Positions 55,649 through 63,159 of a DNA stretch of 64,000 bases are shown here, piece by piece (within the stretch, counting starts at the first letter, position 1; each line of letters starts with the position of its first letter). The notes below the pieces were generated by a model, which was given only the letters and a program-made list of their open reading frames with translations, made no database searches and was not told the DNA's origin. The position numbers and the translations under genes are program-made. The stretch is from the NCBI RefSeq assembly GCF_900129855.1, contig NZ_LT670819.1, positions 2,232,001 through 2,296,000 of the forward strand. The letters run 5' to 3'. This DNA comes from Streptomyces sp. 3214.6. GTDB taxonomy: Bacteria > Actinomycetota > Actinomycetes > Streptomycetales > Streptomycetaceae.

Positions 55649-55660
55649 GAAACATGTTTC
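55649..55660. promoter_or_regulatory. Palindrome GAAACATGTTTC
   Basis: A perfect 12-bp palindrome about 200 bp upstream of the hydroxyacid dehydrogenase gene. It is related to the site at 55825-55837 (GGAAAATGTTTCC). Confidence 0.45.
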
Positions 55661-55824
55661 ACACTCCCGCGGAGCCGACCCGCACGCCCCGCCGCGCCCC
55701 ACGAACTCCCGCTCTGAAGTGCGTCTTTACTCCAAAAGCGCGGCCCGAAAGGATTTCCGCTTCGGCGATCCGCCCCACTGATTGACCGTGACTCCGGAGC
55801 AGACCTACCGTAGAAGGCGCTTTC

Positions 55825-55837
55825 GGAAAATGTTTCC
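55825..55837. promoter_or_regulatory. Operator-like GGAAAATGTTTCC
   Basis: GGAAA and TTTCC arms flank ATG, 19 bp before the hydroxyacid dehydrogenase start. Position next to the ribosome site and the second copy at 55649 suggest repression of this gene by a LacI- or GntR-type protein. Confidence 0.45.
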
Positions 55838-55855
55838 TACGCACTCAGGAGTGTC

Positions 55856-56869
55856 ATGCCCAGCGCCCAGCCGCCCAGGGCCGTGTTCGCCATGGATCCG
55901 GTGCATCTCCCCCTGCTGTTCCCCGCGCCGCTCCTGGCTCGCCTGCGGCAAACGGCCGACCTCGACCCCACGCTCGTCGTCCGGGACTTCGCCGATCCGG
56001 CCGCCGCGCCCGCACTGGCCGGCGCCGAGGTCCTGATCACCGGATGGGGCTGCCCCCACCTCGACGCGGACGCGCTCACCGCGGCACCGGGGCTGCGCGC
56101 GGTCCTGCATGCGGCTGGCTCGGTCCGCTCCCTCGTCGGCGACGCCCTGTGGCAGCACGGCGTCGCCGTCTCCAGCGCGGTCACCGGCAACGCGGTACCC
56201 GTCGCCGAATACACCCTGGCCATGATCCTGCTCGCCGGAAAGGACGCCTTCGCCCACCGCGAGCGCTTCCGCCGCACCCACGCCTACCCCACGCCCGCCG
56301 AGACCGCGACCACCGGCAACCTCGGCCGCCGCGTCGGCGTCATCGGCGCCTCACGGGTGGGCCGCCGCCTGCTGGAACTGTTGCGCCCGTACGACTTCGA
56401 GGCCTTCCTCCACGATCCGTACGTCGACGCGGCCGAGGCCGCCGAGCTCGGCGCCCAGCTCCTCTCCCTGGAGGATCTGCTGCGCCACAGCGACATCGTC
56501 AGCCTGCACGCGCCCGACATCCCCGAGACCCACCACATGCTCGACCGCGCCCGGCTCGCGCTGGTCCGGGACGGCGGCCTGCTGATCAACACCTCCCGGG
56601 GCGCCCTGGTGGACCACGCCGCCCTCACCGAAGAGCTGCTCTCCGGTCGGCTGAACGCGGTCCTGGACGTCACCGAGCCCGAACCGCTGCCCGCCGACTC
56701 CCCCCTGTACCGGCTGCCCAACGTCTTCCTCACCCCGCACATCGCGGGCTCCCTCGGCAACGAGCTGGAGCGGCTCGGCCGCATCGTCGTCGAGGAACTG
56801 GAGCGCCTGGCGCAGGGCCTGCCCCTGGCCCACGAGGTACGGCACGCGGACCTGGCCCGGGTCGCGTGA
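55856..56869 (+). CDS. D-isomer-specific 2-hydroxyacid dehydrogenase
   Basis: The 337-residue protein starts at ATG 55856 with AGGAG upstream. The NAD-binding Rossmann segment is RRVGVIGASRVGRRLLELL (about 161-179). Catalytic residues are Arg in LLINTSRGALVDH, Glu in LDVTEPEPLP and His in VFLTPHIAGSLGNE. It oxidises or reduces a D-2-hydroxyacid, and in similar clusters a uronate-derived product. It precedes a LacI regulator on the same strand and follows a sugar-polymer lyase remnant, so a role in sugar-acid catabolism is inferred. Confidence 0.92.
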   Translation: MPSAQPPRAVFAMDPVHLPLLFPAPLLARLRQTADLDPTLVVRDFADPAAAPALAGAEVLITGWGCPHLDADALTAAPGLRAVLHAAGSVRSLVGDALWQHGVAVSSAVTGNAVPVAEYTLAMILLAGKDAFAHRERFRRTHAYPTPAETATTGNLGRRVGVIGASRVGRRLLELLRPYDFEAFLHDPYVDAAEAAELGAQLLSLEDLLRHSDIVSLHAPDIPETHHMLDRARLALVRDGGLLINTSRGALVDHAALTEELLSGRLNAVLDVTEPEPLPADSPLYRLPNVFLTPHIAGSLGNELERLGRIVVEELERLAQGLPLAHEVRHADLARVA

Positions 56870-57012
56870 TGCCGGTGCCGGCCGGGCGCCCCGGCCCGCG
56901 TCGCGACGGGCCCGCCCCTTCGGCCCACCGATGGCCCGCGGGTGGGGAAAAGCCCTGTTCAGCGGCGCTCGCCGTACCCTGTCCACAGGCTCCCCCACCT
57001 GGGGGAACGATG

Positions 57013-57025
57013 GGATACCGTTTCC
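57013..57025. promoter_or_regulatory. LacI-type site GGATACCGTTTCC
   Basis: A 13-bp imperfect palindrome (one mismatched pair) lies 71 bp before the first LacI gene. A similar AAACCGTTT is found at 58207-58215, just after that gene. The pair may be operators of this regulator. Confidence 0.5.
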
Positions 57026-57095
57026 GCACCGACGAGGAGCCCGGCGGCCCGGGCATCCCCCGCGGGCGGACCACGACGGCGAAGGAGCCAGCACC

Positions 57096-58181
57096 GTGAG
57101 TCAGCGCAGGACGAGCTCGGGCGCCGGACGGTCGACCATCCGTGACGTGGCGGAGCGCGCGGGCGTGTCCGTGGCGAGCGTGTCGCGCGTGCTGTCCGGC
57201 AACTACCCGGTCTCGGAAGAGCTGCGCCGCCGGGTGATGAAGGTGGTCCGGGACCTGGACTACGTCACCAACGCCCATGCCCGCTCCCTGGCCGGCGGCG
57301 GCACGCCGACGGTCGCGATCCTCCTCAACAACATCACCGGCGCCGCCTTCGTCCACGTGGCCAAGGGCGTCGAGGGCGCCGCCACGATGCGCGGATGGCT
57401 CTCCCTGGTGGGCACCACCGGCGACGACCCGGAACGCGAGCTCGCCCTGGTGAACATGATGCGCCAGCAGGGTGTCGCCGCAGTGGTCCTGCTCGGCGGC
57501 GCCTACGACTACGAGGAGTACCAGCTGCGCATGGCCCGCTTCGCCCGCTCCCTGGACGCGGCCGGCTCGCACCTGGTCCTGGTCGGCAGGCCGCCGCTGG
57601 AGGGCGACGTACCGGCCACGACCGTCGACTACGACAACGAGTCCGGCGCCTACGCCATGGCCAGCCATCTGCTGTCCGCGGGCCACCGACGGGTCCTGAT
57701 CCTGCCCGGCCCCGCCCCTCTCACCACGGCGCAGAGCAGGCTGAAGGGCGCCCGGCGGGCCTTCGAGGCGTACGGGGCGCCGTTCGACCCGGGCCTGGTG
57801 CGGCACGGTCCGTACGACGACGAGCACGGGTACTCGGCCGTCGAGACGGCCCTGCGCGAGACGCCCGACTTCACCGCCGTGCTCGCCGGGACCGACATCG
57901 TCGCGGCCGGAGCCATGCAGGCGCTGCGCTCGGCGGGCCTGCGCGTCCCGGAGGACGTGTCGATCGTCGGCTACGACGACATCCCGCTGGCCTCCCAGCT
58001 CACCCCGCAGCTGACCACCGTGCACGTCCCGTACGAGGAGATGGGCCGCGTCGCGCTGCGGGCGGTCGCCGACCGGCGCGAAGGCGGCGCGGGCGGCCGC
58101 AAGGGCGGCGACGGGGAGCACCTCGTACTGGGCACCCATGTCGTCGTACGCGACTCGGTGCGGCCTCCGTCTCGCCGGTGA
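57096..58181 (+). CDS. LacI family transcriptional regulator
   Basis: The 361-residue protein starts at GTG 57096 with GAAGGAG upstream. HTH STIRDVAERAGVSVASVSRV (about 13-32) and the hinge helix are followed by the periplasmic-binding-protein-like domain (TPTVAILLNNITGAAFVHVA, VLAGTDIVAAGAMQALRSAG, VSIVGYDDIPLASQLTPQLT). It senses a sugar or sugar acid. It probably controlled the dehydrogenase before it and the sugar permease whose stub follows at 58297. Confidence 0.93.
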   Translation: MSQRRTSSGAGRSTIRDVAERAGVSVASVSRVLSGNYPVSEELRRRVMKVVRDLDYVTNAHARSLAGGGTPTVAILLNNITGAAFVHVAKGVEGAATMRGWLSLVGTTGDDPERELALVNMMRQQGVAAVVLLGGAYDYEEYQLRMARFARSLDAAGSHLVLVGRPPLEGDVPATTVDYDNESGAYAMASHLLSAGHRRVLILPGPAPLTTAQSRLKGARRAFEAYGAPFDPGLVRHGPYDDEHGYSAVETALRETPDFTAVLAGTDIVAAGAMQALRSAGLRVPEDVSIVGYDDIPLASQLTPQLTTVHVPYEEMGRVALRAVADRREGGAGGRKGGDGEHLVLGTHVVVRDSVRPPSRR

Positions 58182-58296
58182 GCGAGTGCGTTGTGACCAC
58201 GTTACGAAACCGTTTACCGAAGGTTTCTGCCGACCTCGCCGAGCTCTTGAGTCATGCCTTCCGGGAGTCCTGAAAACCTCCGCTCAGCACCTCTGA

Positions 58297-58422
58297 CCTG
58301 CACTCCCCGTGTGGTGGCTGATCGTCGCCGCCACCAAGGACCGCGTCGGCCTCTACCAAAGCAACGGACTGTGGTTCTCCGGCTGGCACCTCTGGGACAA
58401 CCTGCACCAGCTGTTCACGTAA
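58297..58422 (+). pseudogene. Stub of a MalG-type sugar ABC permease
   Basis: An open stretch reads PALPVWWLIVAATKDRVGLY then QSNGLWFSGWHLWDNLHQLF and T before a stop at 58420-58422. It matches the first membrane segment and first extracellular loop of carbohydrate ABC permeases (PVWWLIVAATK, NGLWFS, LWDNL). The upstream signal and everything after about 40 residues are gone. It lies between two LacI genes, as expected for the remains of a LacI-controlled transporter operon. Confidence 0.75.
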
Positions 58423-58443
58423 CGCTGAACGGGTTGATCAGGA

Positions 58444-58467
58444 CCCGCCTGAGCTCCGGCGGGTTTC
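58444..58467 (+). terminator. Rho-independent-like terminator
   Basis: ACCCGCC-TGAGCTCC-GGCGGGT is followed by TT, 22 bp after the permease stub. It probably terminated the lost transporter operon. Confidence 0.6.
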
Positions 58468-58535
58468 GAAAGTCACCGCCACAAGATCCCGTGTTTCCCG
58501 GTGTCTTCACGTCAGGCCTGTGACACACCTAGGAT

Positions 58536-58550
58536 AGCAAGCGCTTTCTG
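58536..58550. promoter_or_regulatory. LacI-type operator AGCAAGCGCTTTCTG
   Basis: It shares the exact 13-mer GCAAGCGCTTTCT with 45926-45938 in the rhamnogalacturonan cluster. It lies 86 bp before the second LacI gene, so autoregulation plus control of the distant cluster is plausible. Confidence 0.65.
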
Positions 58551-58635
58551 CGAGCCGCCTGTTGCCGGATCGGCTCCGAAAGGGTGCTGGTCGAACTTTC
58601 GCTGACCCTCGGGCGGGCCGGAGAGGTGGTTCCCA

Positions 58636-59679
58636 ATGGTGCACACGGCGAGCGCGAGCGTGACCGCCGGGCCGACCCTGGCGGTCGTGGCCCGCGAGGC
58701 GGGGGTGTCCGTACCGACCGCTTCCAAGGTGGTCAACGGCCGGGAGGACGTCGCCCCCGAGACCCGACGCCGGGTCACGGAGGCGCTGGACCGGCTCGGC
58801 TATGTACGCAGACCGCGCTTCGACGCGACGAAGCCGCCCCGGCTGGTCGACCTCGTCGTGCACTCGCTGGACAGTTCCTGGTCGGGTGCGGTGCTGCACG
58901 GCGTGGAGGAGGCGGCGTACGACGCGGGTCTGGACGTGGTCGTCTCGGCCGCCTTGTCCCGCACCCGCGCCGGCCGCCCGCAGCGCGGCTGGCTGGACAA
59001 GCTGACCGTGCGAGGTTCGGCTGGAGTCCTGTTCAATCTCGCCGAGTTGACGGGCTCTCAGTTCGCCTGGCTGGAGCAGCACCGCACACCGTTCGTGATG
59101 ATCGACCCGGTGGTCGAGCCGCCGCCCGGGGCGGTGTCGGTGGGGGCGGCGAACTGGCAGGGCGGAGTGACGGCGACCGAGCATCTGCTGGCGCTCGGCC
59201 ACGAACACATCGCCGTGATCGCCGGCCCGCGCCGCAGGATGTGCAGCAGCGCCCGGGTCGCCGGCTACCGCTCGGCGCTGGCCTCGGCCGGGCTCGCACA
59301 GCGCCCCGAATACCTGCGCAACGGAGACTTCGACGAGTCCGTCGCGCACCGACGCATGCATGAACTGCTCGATCTGCCCGAGCCGCCGACGGCCGTCTTC
59401 GTCTGCTCCGACCGCATGGCCCTCGGGGTCTACCAGGCCCTGGCGGAACGGGGGTTGAGGATTCCGTACGACGTCAGCGTGGTCGGGTTCGACGACCTGC
59501 CGGAGTCCCGGTGGACCACGCCCGCCCTCACCACCGTCCGTCAGCCGTTGGCGGAGATGGCGGCGACGGCCCTGCGGCTGCTGGTGCGGATGATGGACGG
59601 AGAGCGTCCGGAGGGAACGCGGACGGAGCTGTCGACGCGGCTCGTACAGCGGGCGAGCACGGCACCACCGCGGAGCTGA
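58636..59679 (+). CDS. LacI family transcriptional regulator, candidate pectin-cluster repressor
   Basis: The 347-residue protein has the HTH TLAVVAREAGVSVPTASKVV (about 14-33). The sugar-binding domain contains LVDLVVHSLDSSWSGAVLHG, HIAVIAGPRRRMCSSARVAG, FVCSDRMALGVYQALAERG and VSVVGFDDLPESRWTTPALT. GAGAGG precedes ATG 58636. The operator 86 bp upstream matches the one between the acetylesterase and PL4 lyase genes, which makes it the best candidate for their regulator. Effector unknown, perhaps a rhamnogalacturonan fragment. Confidence 0.93.
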   Translation: MVHTASASVTAGPTLAVVAREAGVSVPTASKVVNGREDVAPETRRRVTEALDRLGYVRRPRFDATKPPRLVDLVVHSLDSSWSGAVLHGVEEAAYDAGLDVVVSAALSRTRAGRPQRGWLDKLTVRGSAGVLFNLAELTGSQFAWLEQHRTPFVMIDPVVEPPPGAVSVGAANWQGGVTATEHLLALGHEHIAVIAGPRRRMCSSARVAGYRSALASAGLAQRPEYLRNGDFDESVAHRRMHELLDLPEPPTAVFVCSDRMALGVYQALAERGLRIPYDVSVVGFDDLPESRWTTPALTTVRQPLAEMAATALRLLVRMMDGERPEGTRTELSTRLVQRASTAPPRS

Positions 59680-59817
59680 CGACCTGTGAGAGCCCAATGC
59701 CCTTGTGGGAAAGCCGAGTTCGGTCAGAGTCTCTGAGTCTCCGTTTCCATGCGGTTTCACAGCCGTACAGGGACGCAAAGGGCAGCGGCACCGGCCGGGC
59801 GCGTACGCTCGGACGGG

Positions 59818-60450
59818 ATGAACACCATTCCGGCACACCTCGATCACATCGTCCTCGCAACGCCCGACCTGGCGACGACGGTCGCCGAGTTCGCCCGGCG
59901 CACGGGACTGACCCCGGCGCCGGGCGGAGTGCACGTCGGGCTGGGCACCCGCAACTACCTGGTGGGGCTGGGTGGTTGCGCCTACCTGGAGATCATCGGC
60001 CCGGATCCGGAGCAGCCCGTGCCGTCCCATGCGCGCCCCTTCGGGGTCGACGTGTTGGCGGCGGCACGGACGACCACCTGGGCGATCAGCCCACCCGATC
60101 TGGACGCGGCAGTCGCGACCGCCCGCGCCCGGGGCTACGACACCGGCGAGGTACGGGAGATGAGCCGACGCCGTCCGGACGGCACCCTGCTTCGATGGCG
60201 GCTGACCGACGGCGGCTCCCCGCACCCGTCCGGTGTGGTGCCCTTCCTCATCGACTGGGGCGCCACGCCCCACCCTTCCACATCGGGCCTGCCCGTCAGT
60301 CCCCTGCTGGAGCTGACCGCGACCGCCCCGGACCCCGAGGACGTACGCCCTCTGCTGAGCGCCGTCGGCACCGACCTCACCCTCACCGAGGGCCCGGCGG
60401 GTTTCTCGTTCACGGTGGACACGCCCAACGGCCCGGTGACATTCACCTGA
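59818..60450 (+). CDS. VOC family protein, glyoxalase-like domain
   Basis: The 210-residue protein begins MNTIPAHLDHIVLATPDLAT, with the metal-binding His of the fold, and contains GVHVGLGTRNYLVGLGGCAY, LEIIGPDPEQP and GVVPFLIDWGATPHPSTSGL. It matches the Glyoxalase_3-like type of one-domain VOC proteins. No ribosome site; TACGCT lies 11 bases before the ATG, suggesting a leaderless transcript. Function unknown. Confidence 0.88.
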   Translation: MNTIPAHLDHIVLATPDLATTVAEFARRTGLTPAPGGVHVGLGTRNYLVGLGGCAYLEIIGPDPEQPVPSHARPFGVDVLAAARTTTWAISPPDLDAAVATARARGYDTGEVREMSRRRPDGTLLRWRLTDGGSPHPSGVVPFLIDWGATPHPSTSGLPVSPLLELTATAPDPEDVRPLLSAVGTDLTLTEGPAGFSFTVDTPNGPVTFT

Positions 60451-60529
60451 CCTGCGAGGCCGCTCTTTTCCGGGCCGGACGTCCGTTTCCTTCAAGACCG
60501 GCTGCGCCGGTCCTGCCTACCGTGGCCGT

Positions 60530-60925
60530 ATGAGTCCACGATTCGATGCCATCGGCCTGGTCGTCTCCGACATGGCCGCCTCCGTTTCCTTCTACCGTCG
60601 GCTCGGGTTCGCCTTCCCTGAAGGTGCGGAGCGAGCGCCGCACACCGAGGCCGAACTGCCCGGCGGGCTGCGGCTGTTGCTGGACACCGAAGAAACCGTC
60701 CGTTCGTTCCACCCGACGTGGCGGCCGCCGTCCGGAGGCGGCCGGGCGTCGCTCGCGCTGCGCTGCGCCACACCCGAGGAGGTGGACGCCGTGTACGAGG
60801 AGCTGGTGAGCGCCGGCCACCCGGGCGAGCTGAAGCCGTGGGACGCCTTCTGGGGCCAGCGGTACGCCGTCGTGCACGATCCCGACGGCAACGGCGTCGA
60901 CCTCTTCGCGCCGCTGGCCCAGTAG
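60530..60925 (+). CDS. VOC family protein (glyoxalase/bleomycin-resistance fold)
   Basis: The 131-residue protein has the usual pattern FDAIGLVVSDMAASVSFYRR, LGFAFPEGAE, EELVSAGHPGELKPWDAFWG and YAVVHDPDGNGVDLFAPLAQ. It is the second VOC gene in a row. TACCGT lies 6 bases before the ATG with no ribosome site, again a probable leaderless start. Substrate unknown. Confidence 0.92.
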   Translation: MSPRFDAIGLVVSDMAASVSFYRRLGFAFPEGAERAPHTEAELPGGLRLLLDTEETVRSFHPTWRPPSGGGRASLALRCATPEEVDAVYEELVSAGHPGELKPWDAFWGQRYAVVHDPDGNGVDLFAPLAQ

Positions 60926-60953
60926 GTCGGGGCCCTGACGCGGCACGTCGCCG

Positions 60954-61724
60954 TCAGGACGCCGCGGGTGCCCTTCCTCGCGTGCTGGACAGGTCGGCCC
61001 CTTGACGCAGCAGGTCGCCCAGTGTCCGGCCGGTGAACTCCCGTACGTCTCGGGAGAGATGGGCCTGGTCGGCGTAACCGGCGCGGGCCGCCGTGTCCGC
61101 GTACGGCACGCCCTTGCGGACCAGTGCGAGTGCGCGCTGCAGGCGCAGGATCCGGGCCAGCGTCTTGGGCCCGTAGCCGAAGCATGCCAGCGAGCGGCGG
61201 TGCAACTGGCGGGCGCCGAGGCCGAGTTCGTCCGCTGTGGCGGCCACCGGACGGCCCGCCGCGAGCGCGGCGACCAGTCGACGCAGTGCGGGGTCGGGCG
61301 CAGCGGCCCGCTCCAGCGCCAGTGCCTCCAGTGCCGTCGCCGGGTGCGCCGCCGCAGCGACTCGGGCACTCAGGCGCCGTACCTCCGACGCCGGCCAGAG
61401 ATCGGCCAACTCCACGCGGCGGTCGCGCAGTTCGTGGGCGGGTACGCCGAGGAGGGTAGGCGCCGTGCCGGGGTAGAGGCGGATGCCCGCCCAGGGCGCG
61501 GGCGGGCCGTCGGGGGTGTGAGCCCGGGTGTCCGGTCCGGCGACCAGTAGCCTGCCCTCGCTCCACAACAGGTCCATGCACCCATCGGGCAGTACGGGAA
61601 GCATGAGGAACGCCGCCGACGGCGTGTTCGTCCACACCACCGCCCCGGCCAGCCGGGAGGCCCTCTCCTCGTACACGTGCGCCAGGTTACGCCGCCACGA
61701 ACCGAGCCCACGGTACGAAGTCAC
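60954..61724 (-). CDS. AraC family transcriptional regulator
   Basis: The protein has about 256 residues. An N-terminal DUF6597-like sensor part contains LPVLPDGCMDLLWSEGRLLV, GPDTRAHTPDG and WAGIRLYPGTAPTLLGVP. The C-terminal double HTH contains DELGLGARQLHRRSLACFGY, KTLARILRLQRALAL and AARAGYADQAHLSRDVREFT. I choose GTG 61724, just behind GGGAGG; GTG 61736 would add four residues. It is convergent with the VOC gene and may control the VOC genes or itself. Confidence 0.9.
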   Translation of the reverse strand: MTSYRGLGSWRRNLAHVYEERASRLAGAVVWTNTPSAAFLMLPVLPDGCMDLLWSEGRLLVAGPDTRAHTPDGPPAPWAGIRLYPGTAPTLLGVPAHELRDRRVELADLWPASEVRRLSARVAAAAHPATALEALALERAAAPDPALRRLVAALAAGRPVAATADELGLGARQLHRRSLACFGYGPKTLARILRLQRALALVRKGVPYADTAARAGYADQAHLSRDVREFTGRTLGDLLRQGADLSSTRGRAPAAS

Positions 61725-61751
61725 ACCTCCTCCCACACAGCGGGAAAGCGC

Positions 61752-63005
61752 TTACCCCTCCGGGGGCTGTTCCTGCCCGTTACCGCTGTTTCCAGTGCCC
61801 CCGCTGTTACTGCCGTTTCCGCCGCTGCCAGTGCTGCCACCGTGCTCTCCGTGGCCCCCGTGCCCCCCGTGGCCTTTCAAAGAGCTCTTCACATGTGTCC
61901 GGAACCGTCCCGTCACGTCCTCCGGCGGAAGGAAACGGGACCATCTTTCGGGGAACTCGGACGGCATGTCGGGGTCGTCGGGGTCGTCCTCCTCGTGAGA
62001 GCGGATCGCCGCCATGCGGGCGACGTACTCCTCTGCCTCCTCCTGCCGCAGCCGTTCGTTGGCGGCGCGGGCCGCGGCCGTCGCGGCGGCCGGCCAGACG
62101 CGGTCGATCGCGGCGTTGACGGCGGCGCCGACCAGCACGGCGAAGGCGGACACCCCGATCCACAGCAGTACGGCGACGGCGGCGGCGAGGGAGCCGTAGA
62201 TGGTGGCACCCTCGATCGTGTTCGTCAGGTAGATGCGCAGCAGGAAACTGCCCAGCACCCACATGGCGAGGGCGACGAGGGCGCCGGGCACATCCTCGAT
62301 CCACGGGGAGCGCACCGGCACGGAGACGTGGTAGAGCGTGGTCAGGAACGCGACGGACAGGACGATCACGACCGGCCAGTACAGGACCTGCACCACGGTC
62401 GTCGACCAGGGCACGATCCCCACCACCGCGTCCGGGCCTGCCACCATCAGCGGCAGCGCGATGGAGCCGATCAGCAGGGCCGCCACGAACAGCAGGAACG
62501 CCACCAGCCGCGTCTTGACGATGCCGCGCACGCCGTCGAGGCCGTACATCACGGTGATCGTGTCGATGAAAACGTTTACCGCACGCGAGCCCGACCACAG
62601 TGCGAACAGGAACCCGATGGAGATGACGTCGGGACGGCCGCCCTTCATCACGTCGTCGAGGATCGGCTGGGCGATCTGTCGGACGCCCTTGTCGGACAGG
62701 ACCGTGCGCGAGGCCTCGAGGAGGTTGTTCTCCAGGCTGCTGATGCTGTCGGTGCCGGTCCAGTCGTCGACGTAGCCGAGCAGACCGATGAGGCTGAGCA
62801 GCAGGGGCGGCACGGACAGCAACGTGAAGAAGGCTGCTTCGGCGGCGAGGCCGAGGATGCGGTACTCGATGCAGGAGTTGACGGTGTCCTTCAACAGCAG
62901 CCAGGCGGTCCGGCGCTTGGAAACGTTCCGGTAAAGGGCGCGCGCCCGGTGGAGACGCCCGGTGGGGCTCCCGGGTTGCTCGGGTGACTGACTTGCTGGC
63001 TGCAC
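61752..63005 (-). CDS. YihY/BrkB family membrane protein
   Basis: The 417-residue protein starts at GTG 63005. It has six membrane segments (ILGLAAEAAFFTLLSVPPLL, RLVAFLLFVAALLIGSIALP, VLYWPVVIVLSVAFLTTLYH, LVALAMWVLGSFLLRIYLTN and others) and the family GSLAAAVAVLLWIGVSAFAV segment. The C-terminal 85 residues are charged, then become GHGGHGGHGEHGGSTGSGGN, a Gly/His tail that could bind metal. Older names suggested RNase BN, which is incorrect. Its role is unknown. A GGTAAGCGCTTTCCC-like operator overlaps its end (61742-61756). Confidence 0.92.
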   Translation of the reverse strand: MQPASQSPEQPGSPTGRLHRARALYRNVSKRRTAWLLLKDTVNSCIEYRILGLAAEAAFFTLLSVPPLLLSLIGLLGYVDDWTGTDSISSLENNLLEASRTVLSDKGVRQIAQPILDDVMKGGRPDVISIGFLFALWSGSRAVNVFIDTITVMYGLDGVRGIVKTRLVAFLLFVAALLIGSIALPLMVAGPDAVVGIVPWSTTVVQVLYWPVVIVLSVAFLTTLYHVSVPVRSPWIEDVPGALVALAMWVLGSFLLRIYLTNTIEGATIYGSLAAAVAVLLWIGVSAFAVLVGAAVNAAIDRVWPAAATAAARAANERLRQEEAEEYVARMAAIRSHEEDDPDDPDMPSEFPERWSRFLPPEDVTGRFRTHVKSSLKGHGGHGGHGEHGGSTGSGGNGSNSGGTGNSGNGQEQPPEG

Positions 63006-63159
63006 GCCCTAAAGGTATCCGCCGTTCGGGGCTGCACTCACCTCCGGCAAGGCCGCGTCCCGGGTCGGGAAGCGGCCGCGCGGGCTCCGGATGGCCATGA
63101 CCGTCGTACCCGGGGGTTCTGAACTGCTGGCGATTGGGTGCGCACGGGGGTGTTCTGGC

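Larger units (their letters stand above)
55252..55855. other. Intergenic region with further palindromes
   Basis: No gene is supported. CGTAGTAAC (55324-55332) and GTTACTACG (55345-55353) are perfect arms around AGGTAGCAACCG. TGCGCAGA (55401-55408) and TCTGCGCA (55420-55427) are perfect arms around a centre containing TTTCGAAA. The two GAAAC/TTTCC-type sites near its right end are listed separately. Confidence 0.5.

Noticed and set aside
62560..62580. GAAAACGTTTACC operator-like sequence
   Set aside because: It lies inside the conserved coding sequence of the YihY-type gene, far from any start codon.
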